A stretch of DNA of 58,642 nucleotides from Rhodoferax sp. GTDB taxonomy: Bacteria; Pseudomonadota; Gammaproteobacteria; Burkholderiales; Burkholderiaceae_C. Positions 28,663 to 37,147 of this stretch are shown here, one piece after another. A program made the position numbers and the translations under genes. Position 1 is the first letter of the stretch. The number at the start of each line of letters is the position of its first letter. The notes beneath the pieces are model-generated. The model was not told the origin of the DNA, did not search any database, and saw only the letters and a list, made by a program, of their open reading frames with translations. Where the stretch lies: NCBI RefSeq assembly GCF_030653815.1, contig NZ_JAURYQ010000040.1, positions 1 through 58,642 of the forward strand. The letters are read 5' to 3'.

Positions 28663-30516
28663 ATGTCATGGGCAGGAAAAATCCTCCGCGTTAACTTGAG
28701 CGCCGGTACCGTCAAGTCTGAACCCCTCAATATGGAATGGGCGCAAGCCTACATTGGCTCGCGTGGCCTGGGTACCAAGTACCTGGTCGAAGAAGTGGAT
28801 GCCACCGTCGATCCGCTCTCTGCTGAAAACAAGATCATCTGGGCCACCGGCCCGCTGACCGGCACCATGGCCTCCACGGGCGGGCGCTACACGGTGATCA
28901 CCAAGGGCCCGCTGACTGGTGCCATTGCCTGCTCCAATTCGGGTGGCTACTGGGGCGCCGAGTTCAAAATGGCCGGCTGGGACATGGTCATTTTTGAAGG
29001 CAAGTCGGCCAAGCCGGTCTACCTCTACGTCAACGACGACCTGGCCGAGCTGCGCGATGCGTCTCATCTGTGGGGCAAGAGCGTCTGGGAAACCGAAGAA
29101 ATCATCAAGAAGGGCCTGCAAGACCCGCTGACGCGCGTGTCGAGCATCGGCAAGGCCGGCGAAAACGGCGTGTTGTTTGCGGCCGTGGTCAATGACCTGC
29201 ACCGCGCGGCAGGCCGCTCTGGCGTGGGTGCTGTGATGGGCAGCAAGAACCTCAAGGCCATTGCGGTGCGTGGCACCAAGGGCGTGGGCAACGTCAAGGA
29301 CCCGAAGGCTTTCATGGCCGCCACCAAGGCCGCCAAGAAAGTGCTGGCCGATAACGGTGTCACCGGCACGGGTCTGCCCGCCATGGGCACCCAGGTGCTG
29401 ATGAGCGTGATCAACGAAGTGGGCGGCCTGCCCACGCGCAACCACCAAGACAGCCAGTTTGAAGGCGCCATGGACATCGGTGCCGAAGCCATGGCCAAGC
29501 CGCGTGCCACCGACGGCAAGAAACACCTGGTGACCAACCAGGCTTGTTTTGGCTGCACCATTGCCTGCGGGCGCATCAGCAAGATGGACGAAGGCCACTT
29601 CACCATCGAGAACAAGCCGCAATACCGCGGTGCCAACGGCGGCCTGGAGTACGAAGCCGCCTGGGCACTCGGTGCCGCCAACGGCGTCAACGACCTGGAA
29701 TGCCTGCAATACGCCAACCTGCTGTGCAACGAAGAAGGCATCGACCCGATCAGCTTTGGCGCCACCGTGGGTGCCGTGATGGAACTCTACGGCATGGGTG
29801 TGCTGACCAAGGAGCAAATCGGCATTGAAGCCCCGTTTGGCTCGGCTCGCGCGCTGGCCTTTCTGGCCGAGGAAACCGTCAATGGCCGCGGCTTTGGCAA
29901 GGAAATTGGCCAGGGCTCCAAGCGCCTGACCGCCAAGTACGGCCACCCCGAACTCAGCATGTCCTCCAAGGGGCAGGAATTCCCGGCCTATGACGGCCGC
30001 GCCATCCAGGGCATTGGTCTGGCTTATGCCACCAGCAACCGGGGCGGCTGCCATTTGCGCGGTTACACCATTGCCTCCGAGATTCTGGGCATTCCGGTCA
30101 AGACCGATCCGCTCGAGTCGCAAGGCAAGCCCGAACTGGTCAAGGCCTTCCAGGATGCCACTGCGGCATTTGACTCAAGTGGCCTGTGCATCTTCACCAC
30201 CTTTGCCTGGGGCCTGCAAGACCTGGCGCCGCAAATCTCGGCGGCCTGTGGCGACCAGTACACCATTGAAGAGCTGGCCAAGATCGGTGAGCGCATCTGG
30301 AACATGGAGCGCGAGTTCAACAACCGTGCCGGTTTCACCAAGGCCGACGACAGCTTGCCTGCGCGACTGACCACGGCCGCGGAGGCTTGCAAAACCGGCC
30401 CGGCCAAAGGCAAGTTCAACGAGCTCGCCACCATGCTGCCGCTGTACTACGAAGCACGTGGCTGGGACCCTGAAGGCCGCCCGACCGCAGCCACCAAAGA
30501 GCGCCTGAGCCTGTAA
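28663..30516 (+). CDS. aorB: Tungsten-dependent aldehyde oxidoreductase, catalytic subunit
   Basis: 617 residues, full length for the AOR family (about 600-620). The N-terminal AOR domain binds the tungsto-bispterin (GGRYTVITKGPLTGAIACSN, GSKNLKAIAVRGTKG). The [4Fe-4S] ligands are CFGCTIAC near residue 291-298 plus a late Cys in SSGLCIFTTFAW. It oxidises aldehydes to carboxylic acids, in related systems also running the reverse at low potential. Flanked by a polyferredoxin and an FAD subunit, it matches the AorABC type rather than stand-alone archaeal AOR. GGAGAAACGAAC precedes the ATG. Metal identity is inferred from family and from nearby tupBCA. Confidence 0.93.
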   Translation: MSWAGKILRVNLSAGTVKSEPLNMEWAQAYIGSRGLGTKYLVEEVDATVDPLSAENKIIWATGPLTGTMASTGGRYTVITKGPLTGAIACSNSGGYWGAEFKMAGWDMVIFEGKSAKPVYLYVNDDLAELRDASHLWGKSVWETEEIIKKGLQDPLTRVSSIGKAGENGVLFAAVVNDLHRAAGRSGVGAVMGSKNLKAIAVRGTKGVGNVKDPKAFMAATKAAKKVLADNGVTGTGLPAMGTQVLMSVINEVGGLPTRNHQDSQFEGAMDIGAEAMAKPRATDGKKHLVTNQACFGCTIACGRISKMDEGHFTIENKPQYRGANGGLEYEAAWALGAANGVNDLECLQYANLLCNEEGIDPISFGATVGAVMELYGMGVLTKEQIGIEAPFGSARALAFLAEETVNGRGFGKEIGQGSKRLTAKYGHPELSMSSKGQEFPAYDGRAIQGIGLAYATSNRGGCHLRGYTIASEILGIPVKTDPLESQGKPELVKAFQDATAAFDSSGLCIFTTFAWGLQDLAPQISAACGDQYTIEELAKIGERIWNMEREFNNRAGFTKADDSLPARLTTAAEACKTGPAKGKFNELATMLPLYYEARGWDPEGRPTAATKERLSL

Positions 30517-30537
30517 GCGTCTATAGCAACACACAAG

Positions 30538-30563
30538 ACGGCTCTGAAAGGAGCCGTTTTTTC
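30538..30563 (+). terminator. Intercistronic hairpin between aorB and aorC (attenuator-like)
   Basis: ACGGCTC (30538-30544) and GAGCCGT (30551-30557) form a 7-bp stem with a 6-base loop followed by TTTTTTC, the shape of an intrinsic terminator, although the operon clearly continues. It would let only part of the transcripts reach aorC. Confidence 0.7.
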
Positions 30564-30576
30564 TGGAGAAATCATC

Positions 30577-31872
30577 ATGACCCACCACGTCATCCTCGGT
30601 GCCGGCCCGGCCGGCGTCATTGCCGCCGAGACCATCCGCAAGCTCAGCGCCCACGACAGCATCACCATCATCGGCGATGAGCCCGAGCCAGCTTATTCGC
30701 GCATGGCCATTCCTTATTTGTTGATGGGCAATATCGACGAGGCCGGCACTTACCTGCGCAAAAGTCCGACGCACTTTGACGACCTGAACATCCAGGTGCG
30801 TGTGGCGCACGTAAAGCAGGTGCAGGCAGACACCAAAACAGTGGAGTTGGATGGTGGCGTAAGTATCCGTTTTGACACCTTGCTGGTGGCGACGGGCTCG
30901 CGCCCGGTGACACCGCCTGTGCCCGGCATCAAGTCGGAAGGGGTGCACCGGTGCTGGACGCTGGCCGATGCGCGCGCCATTGCGGCGCTGGCCCAGCCCG
31001 GTGCCCGCGTGCTGCAGCTCGGCGCCGGCTTCATTGGCTGCATCATCATGGAAGCGCTGGCGGCGCGCGGTGTGAAATTGAGCGTGGTTGAAATGGGTGA
31101 CCGCATGGTGCCGCGCATGATGGGCCCCACCGCCGGTGGCATGATTCGCGACTGGTGCGAGGCCAAGGGTGTGGAAGTGTTCACCAGTACACGGGTCGAG
31201 TCGATCGAGCCCGGCAAGCCCTTGACCGTCAAGCTCTCCAACGGCAAGACCATGCAGGCCGACCTGGTGATCAGTGCCGCCGGCGTGCGCCCGGCCATTG
31301 GCTACCTGGAAAATTCGGGCATCACTTGCCTGCTGGGTGTGCTCACCGACGAGCATCTGCAATCCAATGTGCCCGGCATTTATGCCGCCGGCGACTGCGC
31401 CGAAGCGCTGGACAAGGTGAGCGGCAAGATGATCGTCAGCGCCATCCAGCCCAACGCCGCCGAGCAGGCCCGGATTGCCGCTACCAACATGGTGGCCTTC
31501 GCGCGCGGCCAGGCTCCCAGGGCCAACTTGAAGGGCGTGACACAAATCAACGTGCTCGACACACTGGGGCTGATTTCGGCGAGTTTTGGCGACTGGGAGG
31601 GTGTGCCCGGGGGCGACCATGTGGAACTGACCGACAAGGCCCAGGGCCGCCATCTGAGCCTGCAATTCAAGGACGACGTGCTGGTGGGCTGCAACAGCGT
31701 GGGCTGGACCGAGCATGTGGGCGTGATGCGCGGTTTGGTCGAAGGCCAGATCAAATTGGGCGACTGGGCCAGCACCCTGAAGCAGGATCCGACCCTGTTG
31801 ATGGAGGCCTACCTGGCCGCAGCGCAAGGACAAGGCGACTGGTCGGGTGCAGCCGACACGCGCCGACGTTAA
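30577..31872 (+). CDS. aorC: Aldehyde oxidoreductase FAD subunit (NAD(P)H/FAD oxidoreductase)
   Basis: 431-residue pyridine nucleotide-disulfide oxidoreductase-fold protein. FAD-binding GAGPAGVIAAE near the N-terminus, NAD-binding VLQLGAGFIGCIIMEAL at about 145, ATGSRPVTPP and the second FAD motif IYAAGDCAEA. No redox-active disulfide is present. It corresponds to AorC, which passes electrons from the AorAB modules to NAD+. It is followed 10 bases later by the MoaD-like gene. GGAGAA precedes the ATG. Confidence 0.88.
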   Translation: MTHHVILGAGPAGVIAAETIRKLSAHDSITIIGDEPEPAYSRMAIPYLLMGNIDEAGTYLRKSPTHFDDLNIQVRVAHVKQVQADTKTVELDGGVSIRFDTLLVATGSRPVTPPVPGIKSEGVHRCWTLADARAIAALAQPGARVLQLGAGFIGCIIMEALAARGVKLSVVEMGDRMVPRMMGPTAGGMIRDWCEAKGVEVFTSTRVESIEPGKPLTVKLSNGKTMQADLVISAAGVRPAIGYLENSGITCLLGVLTDEHLQSNVPGIYAAGDCAEALDKVSGKMIVSAIQPNAAEQARIAATNMVAFARGQAPRANLKGVTQINVLDTLGLISASFGDWEGVPGGDHVELTDKAQGRHLSLQFKDDVLVGCNSVGWTEHVGVMRGLVEGQIKLGDWASTLKQDPTLLMEAYLAAAQGQGDWSGAADTRRR

Positions 31873-31882
31873 AGTTTGTTGC

Positions 31883-32137
31883 ATGAAAATTACCCTGAAA
31901 CTGTTTGCGTCACTGACCGACTACCTGCCGCCCGAGTCTAAATACACCAACATCGTGGCCCTGGATATTGCGCCGGACACCACCATCGACCAGTTGGTGG
32001 CGCAGTACCGTTTGCCCGAGAAATTGGTACACCTGGTGCTGGTGAATGGCAGCTATGTCGCACCCGAAAAGCGCTCAACGCAAACCCTGGCCGAAGGTGA
32101 TGTGCTGGCTATCTGGCCGCCGATTGCCGGCGGCTGA
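31883..32137 (+). CDS. aorD: MoaD/ThiS-like sulfur carrier protein of the aor operon
   Basis: 84-residue beta-grasp protein ending in the Gly-Gly tail (PPIAGG) needed for thiocarboxylate formation. MKITLKLFASLTDYLPPE is a MoaD-type start. A dedicated MoaD copy beside AOR genes is known from AOR operons and probably supplies sulfur for the W-pterin dithiolene. ATG at 31883 is chosen because upstream codons overlap the aorC end without homology. Confidence 0.85.
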   Translation: MKITLKLFASLTDYLPPESKYTNIVALDIAPDTTIDQLVAQYRLPEKLVHLVLVNGSYVAPEKRSTQTLAEGDVLAIWPPIAGG

Positions 32138-32150
32138 GGGTCATTGACGC

Positions 32151-32450
32151 ATGCAGGATTTTTATGCCGAGCGCTTCGAGCGCGAGATGGGTTGCACCGA
32201 GGCCGAGTGGCTGATGTGGCTGCCCCAAGCCATTGGCGACCACCACTGGAAACAACAGGCAGGTGCGGCTGGTGTGCGCATTGGCGACGGCGCGCTCGGC
32301 CTGAAATGGCAGGTAGCCGCGCCCCGGGTGATCGGGCTCATCAGCATTCCGGTGCTCAAGGTGAGTTTTCGCTTTGCCGGGCTGGACGATGCTGCGCGTC
32401 ACGTCTTCATGAAACGCTTTGATCTCTACATGCAGCGCGGCGGCGGCTAG
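32151..32450 (+). CDS. Uncharacterised small protein, last gene of the aor operon
   Basis: 99 residues, not recognised. It starts 13 bases after aorD on the same strand. It opens MQDFYAERFEREMGCTEAEW, has a single Cys (15), a central basic and glycine-rich part (GVRIGDGALGLKWQVAAPRVIGL), and ends MKRFDLYMQRGGG. Composition is that of a soluble cytoplasmic protein; no signal peptide or membrane helix. The context suggests a role in AOR maturation or assembly, but this is only guilt by association. Confidence 0.6.
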   Translation: MQDFYAERFEREMGCTEAEWLMWLPQAIGDHHWKQQAGAAGVRIGDGALGLKWQVAAPRVIGLISIPVLKVSFRFAGLDDAARHVFMKRFDLYMQRGGG

Positions 32451-32453
32451 GGT

Positions 32454-32539
32454 AGCCTGGGCGGCAGAGCGGTCTGCGCAGGGAAAGGAGGAGCCCGCAG
32501 GGCGGGGGGCACGCAGCAGAACGCTCTGCCGCCCAGGCT
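32454..32539. repeat. Long inverted repeat between the aor operon and crcB
   Basis: A perfect 18-bp pair, AGCCTGGGCGGCAGAGCG (32454-32471) and its reverse complement (32522-32539), encloses 50 bases in which CTGCG (32474-32478) and CGCAG (32512-32516) extend the pairing. It sits between convergent genes and could be a terminator for both or a dispersed palindromic element. Confidence 0.75.
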
Positions 32540-32548
32540 CCTGGTGGG

Positions 32549-32932
32549 TCAGGCTGACGCCCTGATGAAAAACTCGGCTGTCCTGATGCCCGCCACGGTG
32601 AGCAGCAGTGAGCCGAACAGGTGCAGGGCGGCCGTACCAACACCGAGCAGGTAGCGTTGTTGCCCGAGCATGCCTACCACTTCAGCTGAAAAGCTGGAAA
32701 AGGTGGTGAGCGCGCCCAGAAAGCCGGTGATGATCGCCAGCCGCCAGGCCGGATCCAGATGCGGCAGGGCCTGAAACACCGCTACCGCTGCGCCCACCAG
32801 GTAGCCTCCCACCAGGTTCGCTGCCAGCGTGCCCAGGGGCAGCGCCGCGCCGGGGTTGAGCCACACACCCAGTCCCCAGCGGGCCAGCGCGCCCAGGCAG
32901 GCGCCCACACAGATGGCCAGCACGGAAAGCAT
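32549..32932 (-). CDS. crcB: Fluoride ion channel CrcB/Fluc
   Basis: 127-residue membrane protein with four helices. It exports fluoride as an antiparallel dual-topology dimer. Signatures: GACLGALARWGLG, GTLAANLVGGYLVG (with the Asn that lines the pore) and GALTTFSSFSAEV. No fluoride riboswitch was recognised in the 20 bases upstream. Lies just beyond comEA on the minus strand. Confidence 0.92.
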   Translation of the reverse strand: MLSVLAICVGACLGALARWGLGVWLNPGAALPLGTLAANLVGGYLVGAAVAVFQALPHLDPAWRLAIITGFLGALTTFSSFSAEVVGMLGQQRYLLGVGTAALHLFGSLLLTVAGIRTAEFFIRASA

Positions 32933-32952
32933 GCGATGAGGTCCGCTGTACT

Positions 32953-33240
32953 TTATTTTTTGGCAGCAGGCGCTGCCTTGAAGACGGCACCGTTGACGGT
33001 CACGCCTTCACCTGAAAAGTTGGCCGCCTTGATTTCTGCGATGCCCTGCACCCGCGTGATGAAGTCGTTCCAGTCCTTGAAGTTGCCTTTTTTGCGTTCC
33101 AGGAGAATTTTGCCCGAGGTGCCCGGGCCGATGCCCCTGATGCTGTCAAGTTCGGCCTCGGTGGCTTGGTTGATGTCGAGTGCGGCATGACACGACAGGG
33201 CAGACATCAGCACAACGAGGGCGAGGGATTTTTTGAACAT
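32953..33240 (-). CDS. comEA: ComEA-like helix-hairpin-helix DNA-binding protein
   Basis: 95 residues: a signal peptide (to about CHA, residue 19) then one helix-hairpin-helix pair, DINQATEAELDSIRGIGPGT. Such short periplasmic ComEA proteins bind incoming DNA during natural transformation. AAGGAG precedes the ATG on the minus strand. It follows hldD by 27 bases, a common position in Burkholderiales. Confidence 0.88.
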   Translation of the reverse strand: MFKKSLALVVLMSALSCHAALDINQATEAELDSIRGIGPGTSGKILLERKKGNFKDWNDFITRVQGIAEIKAANFSGEGVTVNGAVFKAAPAAKK

Positions 33241-33267
33241 GGCGGTCTCCTTGAATGTTATTTGGAT

Positions 33268-34287
33268 TTAGCCCTGCTGCGCCAGCCACTGCACATACTG
33301 GGTTACCCCCGTTTGTACATCCGCAAAGACATGGTCGCAACCGGTGGCGCGCAGCGCGCCCAGGTCAGCCTGGGTGTAGCACTGGTACTTGCCACGCAGC
33401 GCATCGGGAAAGGGAATGTATTCCAGCAGACCCTCGGTGCCGAGCTGCGCCAGCGTCAGGGGCGCTTGGCCGTCAGCCTGGCGCAGCGCATTGACGACCG
33501 AACTGGCGACGTCGTTGAAGGGCTGGGCGCGACCACTGCCCAGGTTGAAAATGCCCGAGATGCCGGGGTGGTCAAAGAACCACAGGTTGACCGCGACCAC
33601 GTCGTCGATGAAAACGAAGTCGCGCATTTGCGCGCCTGGGGCATAGCCACCGTAGTCACCAAACAGCTTGACCTTGCCCTCGGCCCTGAACTGGTTGAAC
33701 TGGTGAAACGCGACGCTGGCCATGCGCCCCTTGTGCTGTTCGCGCGGGCCATACACATTGAAGTAGCGAAAGCCGACCACCTGGCGGGTGAGTCCGGTCA
33801 GGGCGTTCTCGAACTTTGGTCCGCACTCCAGGCGCATGCGCTGGTCAAACAGCAGTTTGGAGTAACCGTAGACATTGAGCGGGCGCTCAAAAGTCGGCGC
33901 TTCGCGGAAGGTGTCCGAACCGCCGTAAGTGGCGGCGCTGGAAGCATAGAGCAGGCGGGCGCCGCGCTTCTGGCAGGTCTGGTACAACTGCACCGAGGTG
34001 CTGTAGTTGTTTTGCATCATGTACTGGCCGTTGCTCTCCATGGTGTCGCTGCAGGCACCCTCATGAAAAACGGCTTCGACCTTGCCGTAGGCGTCGGCGG
34101 CAAAGGCATCGTAAAAATCTGCGGCATCGACATAGTCGGCAATCTGCAAGTCAACCAGGTTGCGAAACTTGTCGCCCTGGGTCAGGTCATCGACGGCAAT
34201 GATGTCGGTCAGGCCGCGGGCGTTGAGGCCCTTGATGAGGTTGGAACCAATAAAGCCGGCAGCACCGGTGACAACGATTCGGGTCAT
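33268..34287 (-). CDS. hldD: ADP-L-glycero-D-manno-heptose 6-epimerase
   Basis: 339-residue short-chain NAD(P)-dependent epimerase. NAD(P) motif [17 protein letters not shown] at 5-21, catalytic YGYSKLLFD, and HldD-specific [18 protein letters not shown]. It makes the L-heptose donor for LPS inner core. Overlaps hldE by 4 bases. Confidence 0.94.
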   Translation of the reverse strand: MTRIVVTGAAGFIGSNLIKGLNARGLTDIIAVDDLTQGDKFRNLVDLQIADYVDAADFYDAFAADAYGKVEAVFHEGACSDTMESNGQYMMQNNYSTSVQLYQTCQKRGARLLYASSAATYGGSDTFREAPTFERPLNVYGYSKLLFDQRMRLECGPKFENALTGLTRQVVGFRYFNVYGPREQHKGRMASVAFHQFNQFRAEGKVKLFGDYGGYAPGAQMRDFVFIDDVVAVNLWFFDHPGISGIFNLGSGRAQPFNDVASSVVNALRQADGQAPLTLAQLGTEGLLEYIPFPDALRGKYQCYTQADLGALRATGCDHVFADVQTGVTQYVQWLAQQG

Positions 34288-35213
34288 GCGAACAACTCCT
34301 CAAAAGAAACAGTGGCGGTGCCAAACTTGCCAACCACCAGGCCACCGGCCCGGTTGGCCCAGGGCAGCGCCTCGCGCAGACTCATGCCTGCTGCCACCAG
34401 CGCGGCCAGGGTGGCGATCACGGTGTCTCCGGCGCCAGTGACATCGAACACTTCGCGCGCCTGCGCCTTGACGTCGGCACGCCCCTGCGCGTCGAACAGG
34501 GTCATACCTTCTTCACTACGGGTCAACAACACGGCCTGCAGCCCGAGTTGCTGGCGCAGGTTTTGCACCTTGACCTGCAGGTCGGACTCGTCTTGCCAGG
34601 CGCCAATGACTTGTTGCAGCTCGGCCCGGTTCGGGGTGATCACGGTGGCCAGCTGGTAACGCGAATAATCCGAGCCCTTGGGGTCGATCAGGATGGGTTT
34701 GCCGGCTTCAACGGCGCGCGCAATCATGTCGCTCACATGGGCCAGGCCGCCCTTGCCATAGTCAGAAAACAGCACAGCCTGATGGCTGGGCAAGAGGTTC
34801 GTGAAGCGGGCCGTTTGCGTGGCCAACACCTCGTTTTTGGGGGTGTTCTCAAAGTCCAGCCGCAACAATTGCTGCTGGCGCCCGATGACGCGCAGCTTGA
34901 CCGTGGTCTTGAGTTGCGCGTCGCGGCCGAAACAAGTCTGGATGCCGGTGTCGGCCACCAGCGCCTCCAGCTTGTGGCTGGCCTCGTCCTCGCCCACCAC
35001 CGTCAGCAGCGAGGCCTGACCGCCCAGCGTGACCACGTTGAAAGCCACGTTGGCAGCGCCACCGGGGCGCTCTTCTTCGCGTGTGACGCGCACCACCGGC
35101 ACCGGGGCTTCCGGGCTGATGCGGTCCACCGCGCCGTACCAGTAGCGGTCCAGCATGACGTCGCCTACCACCAGCACGCGGGCGGCAGACATTTTTTCTT
35201 TGGAGATGCTCAT
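34284..35213 (-). CDS. hldE: D-glycero-beta-D-manno-heptose-7-phosphate kinase
   Basis: 309-residue PfkB/ribokinase-fold kinase, the RfaE1 half of HldE; no nucleotidyltransferase half is fused, so the second activity is encoded elsewhere. [12 protein letters not shown] at the start, [13 protein letters not shown], and the catalytic [14 protein letters not shown] near the C-terminus. The start at 35213 overlaps the lapB stop (ATGA) and is preferred to one 18 codons upstream. Confidence 0.92.
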   Translation of the reverse strand: MSISKEKMSAARVLVVGDVMLDRYWYGAVDRISPEAPVPVVRVTREEERPGGAANVAFNVVTLGGQASLLTVVGEDEASHKLEALVADTGIQTCFGRDAQLKTTVKLRVIGRQQQLLRLDFENTPKNEVLATQTARFTNLLPSHQAVLFSDYGKGGLAHVSDMIARAVEAGKPILIDPKGSDYSRYQLATVITPNRAELQQVIGAWQDESDLQVKVQNLRQQLGLQAVLLTRSEEGMTLFDAQGRADVKAQAREVFDVTGAGDTVIATLAALVAAGMSLREALPWANRAGGLVVGKFGTATVSFEELFA

Positions 35214-36367
35214 AGTTCCTCGACCCGGCGCGCGGGGTAACTGTCCCAGGCCTGGCAGCCGGGACATTGCCAGAAATGTTGCGTGGCCTCAAAGCCGCAA
35301 GCGGCGCAGCGGTAACGCAGCAGGGGCTTGATGGCATGGTCGAGGGCGCGTTGCACCTGGGGGTGAAATTGTTCGTGCTCGAGCTTTTCACCGGCGATCC
35401 AGCGCGTGGCCGCCACCAGAGAAGGCTCTTTTTCCAGATGATGGGCATACCAGTCGCGGGCACTGTTTTGGGCGGCCGGGTCAGCGTTGGAAAGTGTGAC
35501 GATGGCCTCAAGCACATCCAGCGAGGCCTGCTCGGTATACAAGGCCTGAAGCCGGGCCAGGGTGGGGGCGGCATGGTCGCTGCGCAGGGCCAGGTCGGCC
35601 AGCGGGCGCACGATCAGGGGGATGGCGGCGGGGGTGCTGTCAAGCGCCTGCATCAGGGTGTGCCAAGCTTCACCGGCGTGCCCCATCTGCGCTTGCAGCT
35701 GGGCCAGGTCCAGGCGCGAACGTGCGGCCTCGGGGGCCTTGCTGATGGCGCGCTGCAACAACTCCAGCGCCGCTGCTGGCTGACCCTGGGCCACTTGCCC
35801 GGCGGCTTGCTCACACAGGTAGTGGGCCAGCCGCGGTGCAAAGCTGCCCTGGGCGTCACTTTCCAGCTTTTCCGCCATCAGGGCGGCCTGAGGCCAGTCC
35901 CGACTGCGCTCGTAGTTGGCCAGCAGGGCGAGTCGGGCCTGGGCTTCAAAAGGCGTACCTTCGAGCTTGAGCAAGGCGGTCTCGGCGTGGTCCAGCAAGC
36001 CGGCCTTGAGGTAGTCCAGCGCCAAGGCGTGCTGTGCCCGGTGCCGGTCCGCCTGGCTGATGTCAGCGCGTGACAGCAGGTGCTGGTGCACGCGCACGGC
36101 GCGTTCAAACTCGCCGCGGCGGCGGAACAGGTTGCCCAGGGCAAAGTGCAGCTCCGAGGTGTCAGGGTCGTTTTGGACCGCCTCGATGAAGGCGTCAATG
36201 GCCTGGTCCTGTTGCTCGTTGAGCAAATAGTTGAGGCCCTTGAAATAGGCTTTGGGCGCCTGGCGGTTTTCCAGCCGGATCTGACGCAGGTCCAGCCGAG
36301 ATGCCAGCCAGCCCAGCACAAAGGCCAGGGGCAAGCCCAGCAAGACCCAGCTCAGGTCAAATTCCAT
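35210..36367 (-). CDS. lapB: Lipopolysaccharide assembly protein B
   Basis: 385 residues. An N-terminal membrane anchor (LSWVLLGLPLAFVLGWLAS), a run of tetratricopeptide repeats (about 65-330) and a C-terminal rubredoxin-like metal knuckle with CAACGF and CPGCQAW. LapB controls FtsH-mediated turnover of LpxC and so LPS synthesis. Its start overlaps lapA by 11 bases, and hldE-hldD follow, linking LPS control and heptose synthesis. Confidence 0.93.
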   Translation of the reverse strand: MEFDLSWVLLGLPLAFVLGWLASRLDLRQIRLENRQAPKAYFKGLNYLLNEQQDQAIDAFIEAVQNDPDTSELHFALGNLFRRRGEFERAVRVHQHLLSRADISQADRHRAQHALALDYLKAGLLDHAETALLKLEGTPFEAQARLALLANYERSRDWPQAALMAEKLESDAQGSFAPRLAHYLCEQAAGQVAQGQPAAALELLQRAISKAPEAARSRLDLAQLQAQMGHAGEAWHTLMQALDSTPAAIPLIVRPLADLALRSDHAAPTLARLQALYTEQASLDVLEAIVTLSNADPAAQNSARDWYAHHLEKEPSLVAATRWIAGEKLEHEQFHPQVQRALDHAIKPLLRYRCAACGFEATQHFWQCPGCQAWDSYPARRVEEL

Positions 36368-36659
36368 CAGCGTAAACCGGAGGTGTGCCTGGCGCCATGG
36401 GCTCAGCGGCGGTCTGGGGTGCGGCAGGTGCCTGTTGGGCCTGGCGATGGCGCCACCACCACGGGGTCATGCCCAGCACGCCAACCGCCACGCCGATGGC
36501 AAAGGCACCCAGCACCACCAGCACCATGGGGGCGAGCCAATACTGACCAAAAAAGAAGTGCACCGTGGCGATTTGCTGGTTGTTGAGCGCAAAGGCGAAC
36601 AGGGTAAAAAATATGGCGATCTTGAGGATCCACCTAAGCAACCACAGGATGTGTTTCAT
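36357..36659 (-). CDS. lapA: Lipopolysaccharide assembly protein A domain protein (DUF1049)
   Basis: 100 residues with two membrane helices (FTLFAFALNNQQIATVHFFF and LVVLGAFAIGVAVGVLG) and a short soluble tail rich in Ala, Pro and Gln. LapA partners LapB at the inner membrane. It lies 70 bases downstream of ihfB. Confidence 0.88.
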   Translation of the reverse strand: MKHILWLLRWILKIAIFFTLFAFALNNQQIATVHFFFGQYWLAPMVLVVLGAFAIGVAVGVLGMTPWWWRHRQAQQAPAAPQTAAEPMAPGTPPVYADGI

Positions 36660-36729
36660 CGACGATTCCCAGAGATTGCAAAGATTCTAGCGCCTGACTT
36701 TGCCGGCAAGCGCACAAGCTGGCGCAGCG

Positions 36730-37035
36730 TCAAGGCGCAGGCAGCAATTCGTCGGTGCGCTGGTCAACGGCCAAGCGCAAGGCTTTGCCCGGCTTGAAGT
36801 GAGGCACTTTTTTTTCTGGAATGGCGACGCTCTCACCGCTGCGCGGATTGCGTCCCATGCGGGGCGGACGGTAGTTCACTGAAAAACTGCCAAAACCGCG
36901 AATTTCAATGCGATGGCCGCGTGCCAAGGCATCGTTCATGGCCTCCAGAATCGCCTTCACCGCAAATTCGGCATCGCGCTGGGTGATCTGGCCAAATCGT
37001 GCTGCAAGTTCTTCAACGAGGTCGGAGCGGGTCAT
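36730..37035 (-). CDS. ihfB: Integration host factor subunit beta
   Basis: 101 residues of the HU/IHF family. [14 protein letters not shown] at the start and the DNA-intercalating arm [19 protein letters not shown] with the IHF proline. IHF bends DNA and is needed for many sigma54 promoters, two of which occur in this window. It lies downstream of rpsA, the conserved rpsA-ihfB order. Confidence 0.94.
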   Translation of the reverse strand: MTRSDLVEELAARFGQITQRDAEFAVKAILEAMNDALARGHRIEIRGFGSFSVNYRPPRMGRNPRSGESVAIPEKKVPHFKPGKALRLAVDQRTDELLPAP

Positions 37036-37088
37036 AAACCAATACCTTTGCGGGACAGATCTTTAGCCTGTCCCCAACTGACTAATAA

Positions 37089-37124
37089 GAAAAAAACGAC
37101 CGGGTGCACAGGGCAACCGGCCGT
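37089..37124 (-). terminator. Terminator after rpsA
   Basis: Read on the minus strand, ACGGCCGG and CCGGTCGT form an 8-bp stem with one G-U pair and a 13-base loop, followed by seven T residues. It sits between rpsA and ihfB and may act partially, since ihfB could be read through or have its own promoter. Confidence 0.75.
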
Positions 37125-37147
37125 TCATTCAGTTCAGCAATAACGCT

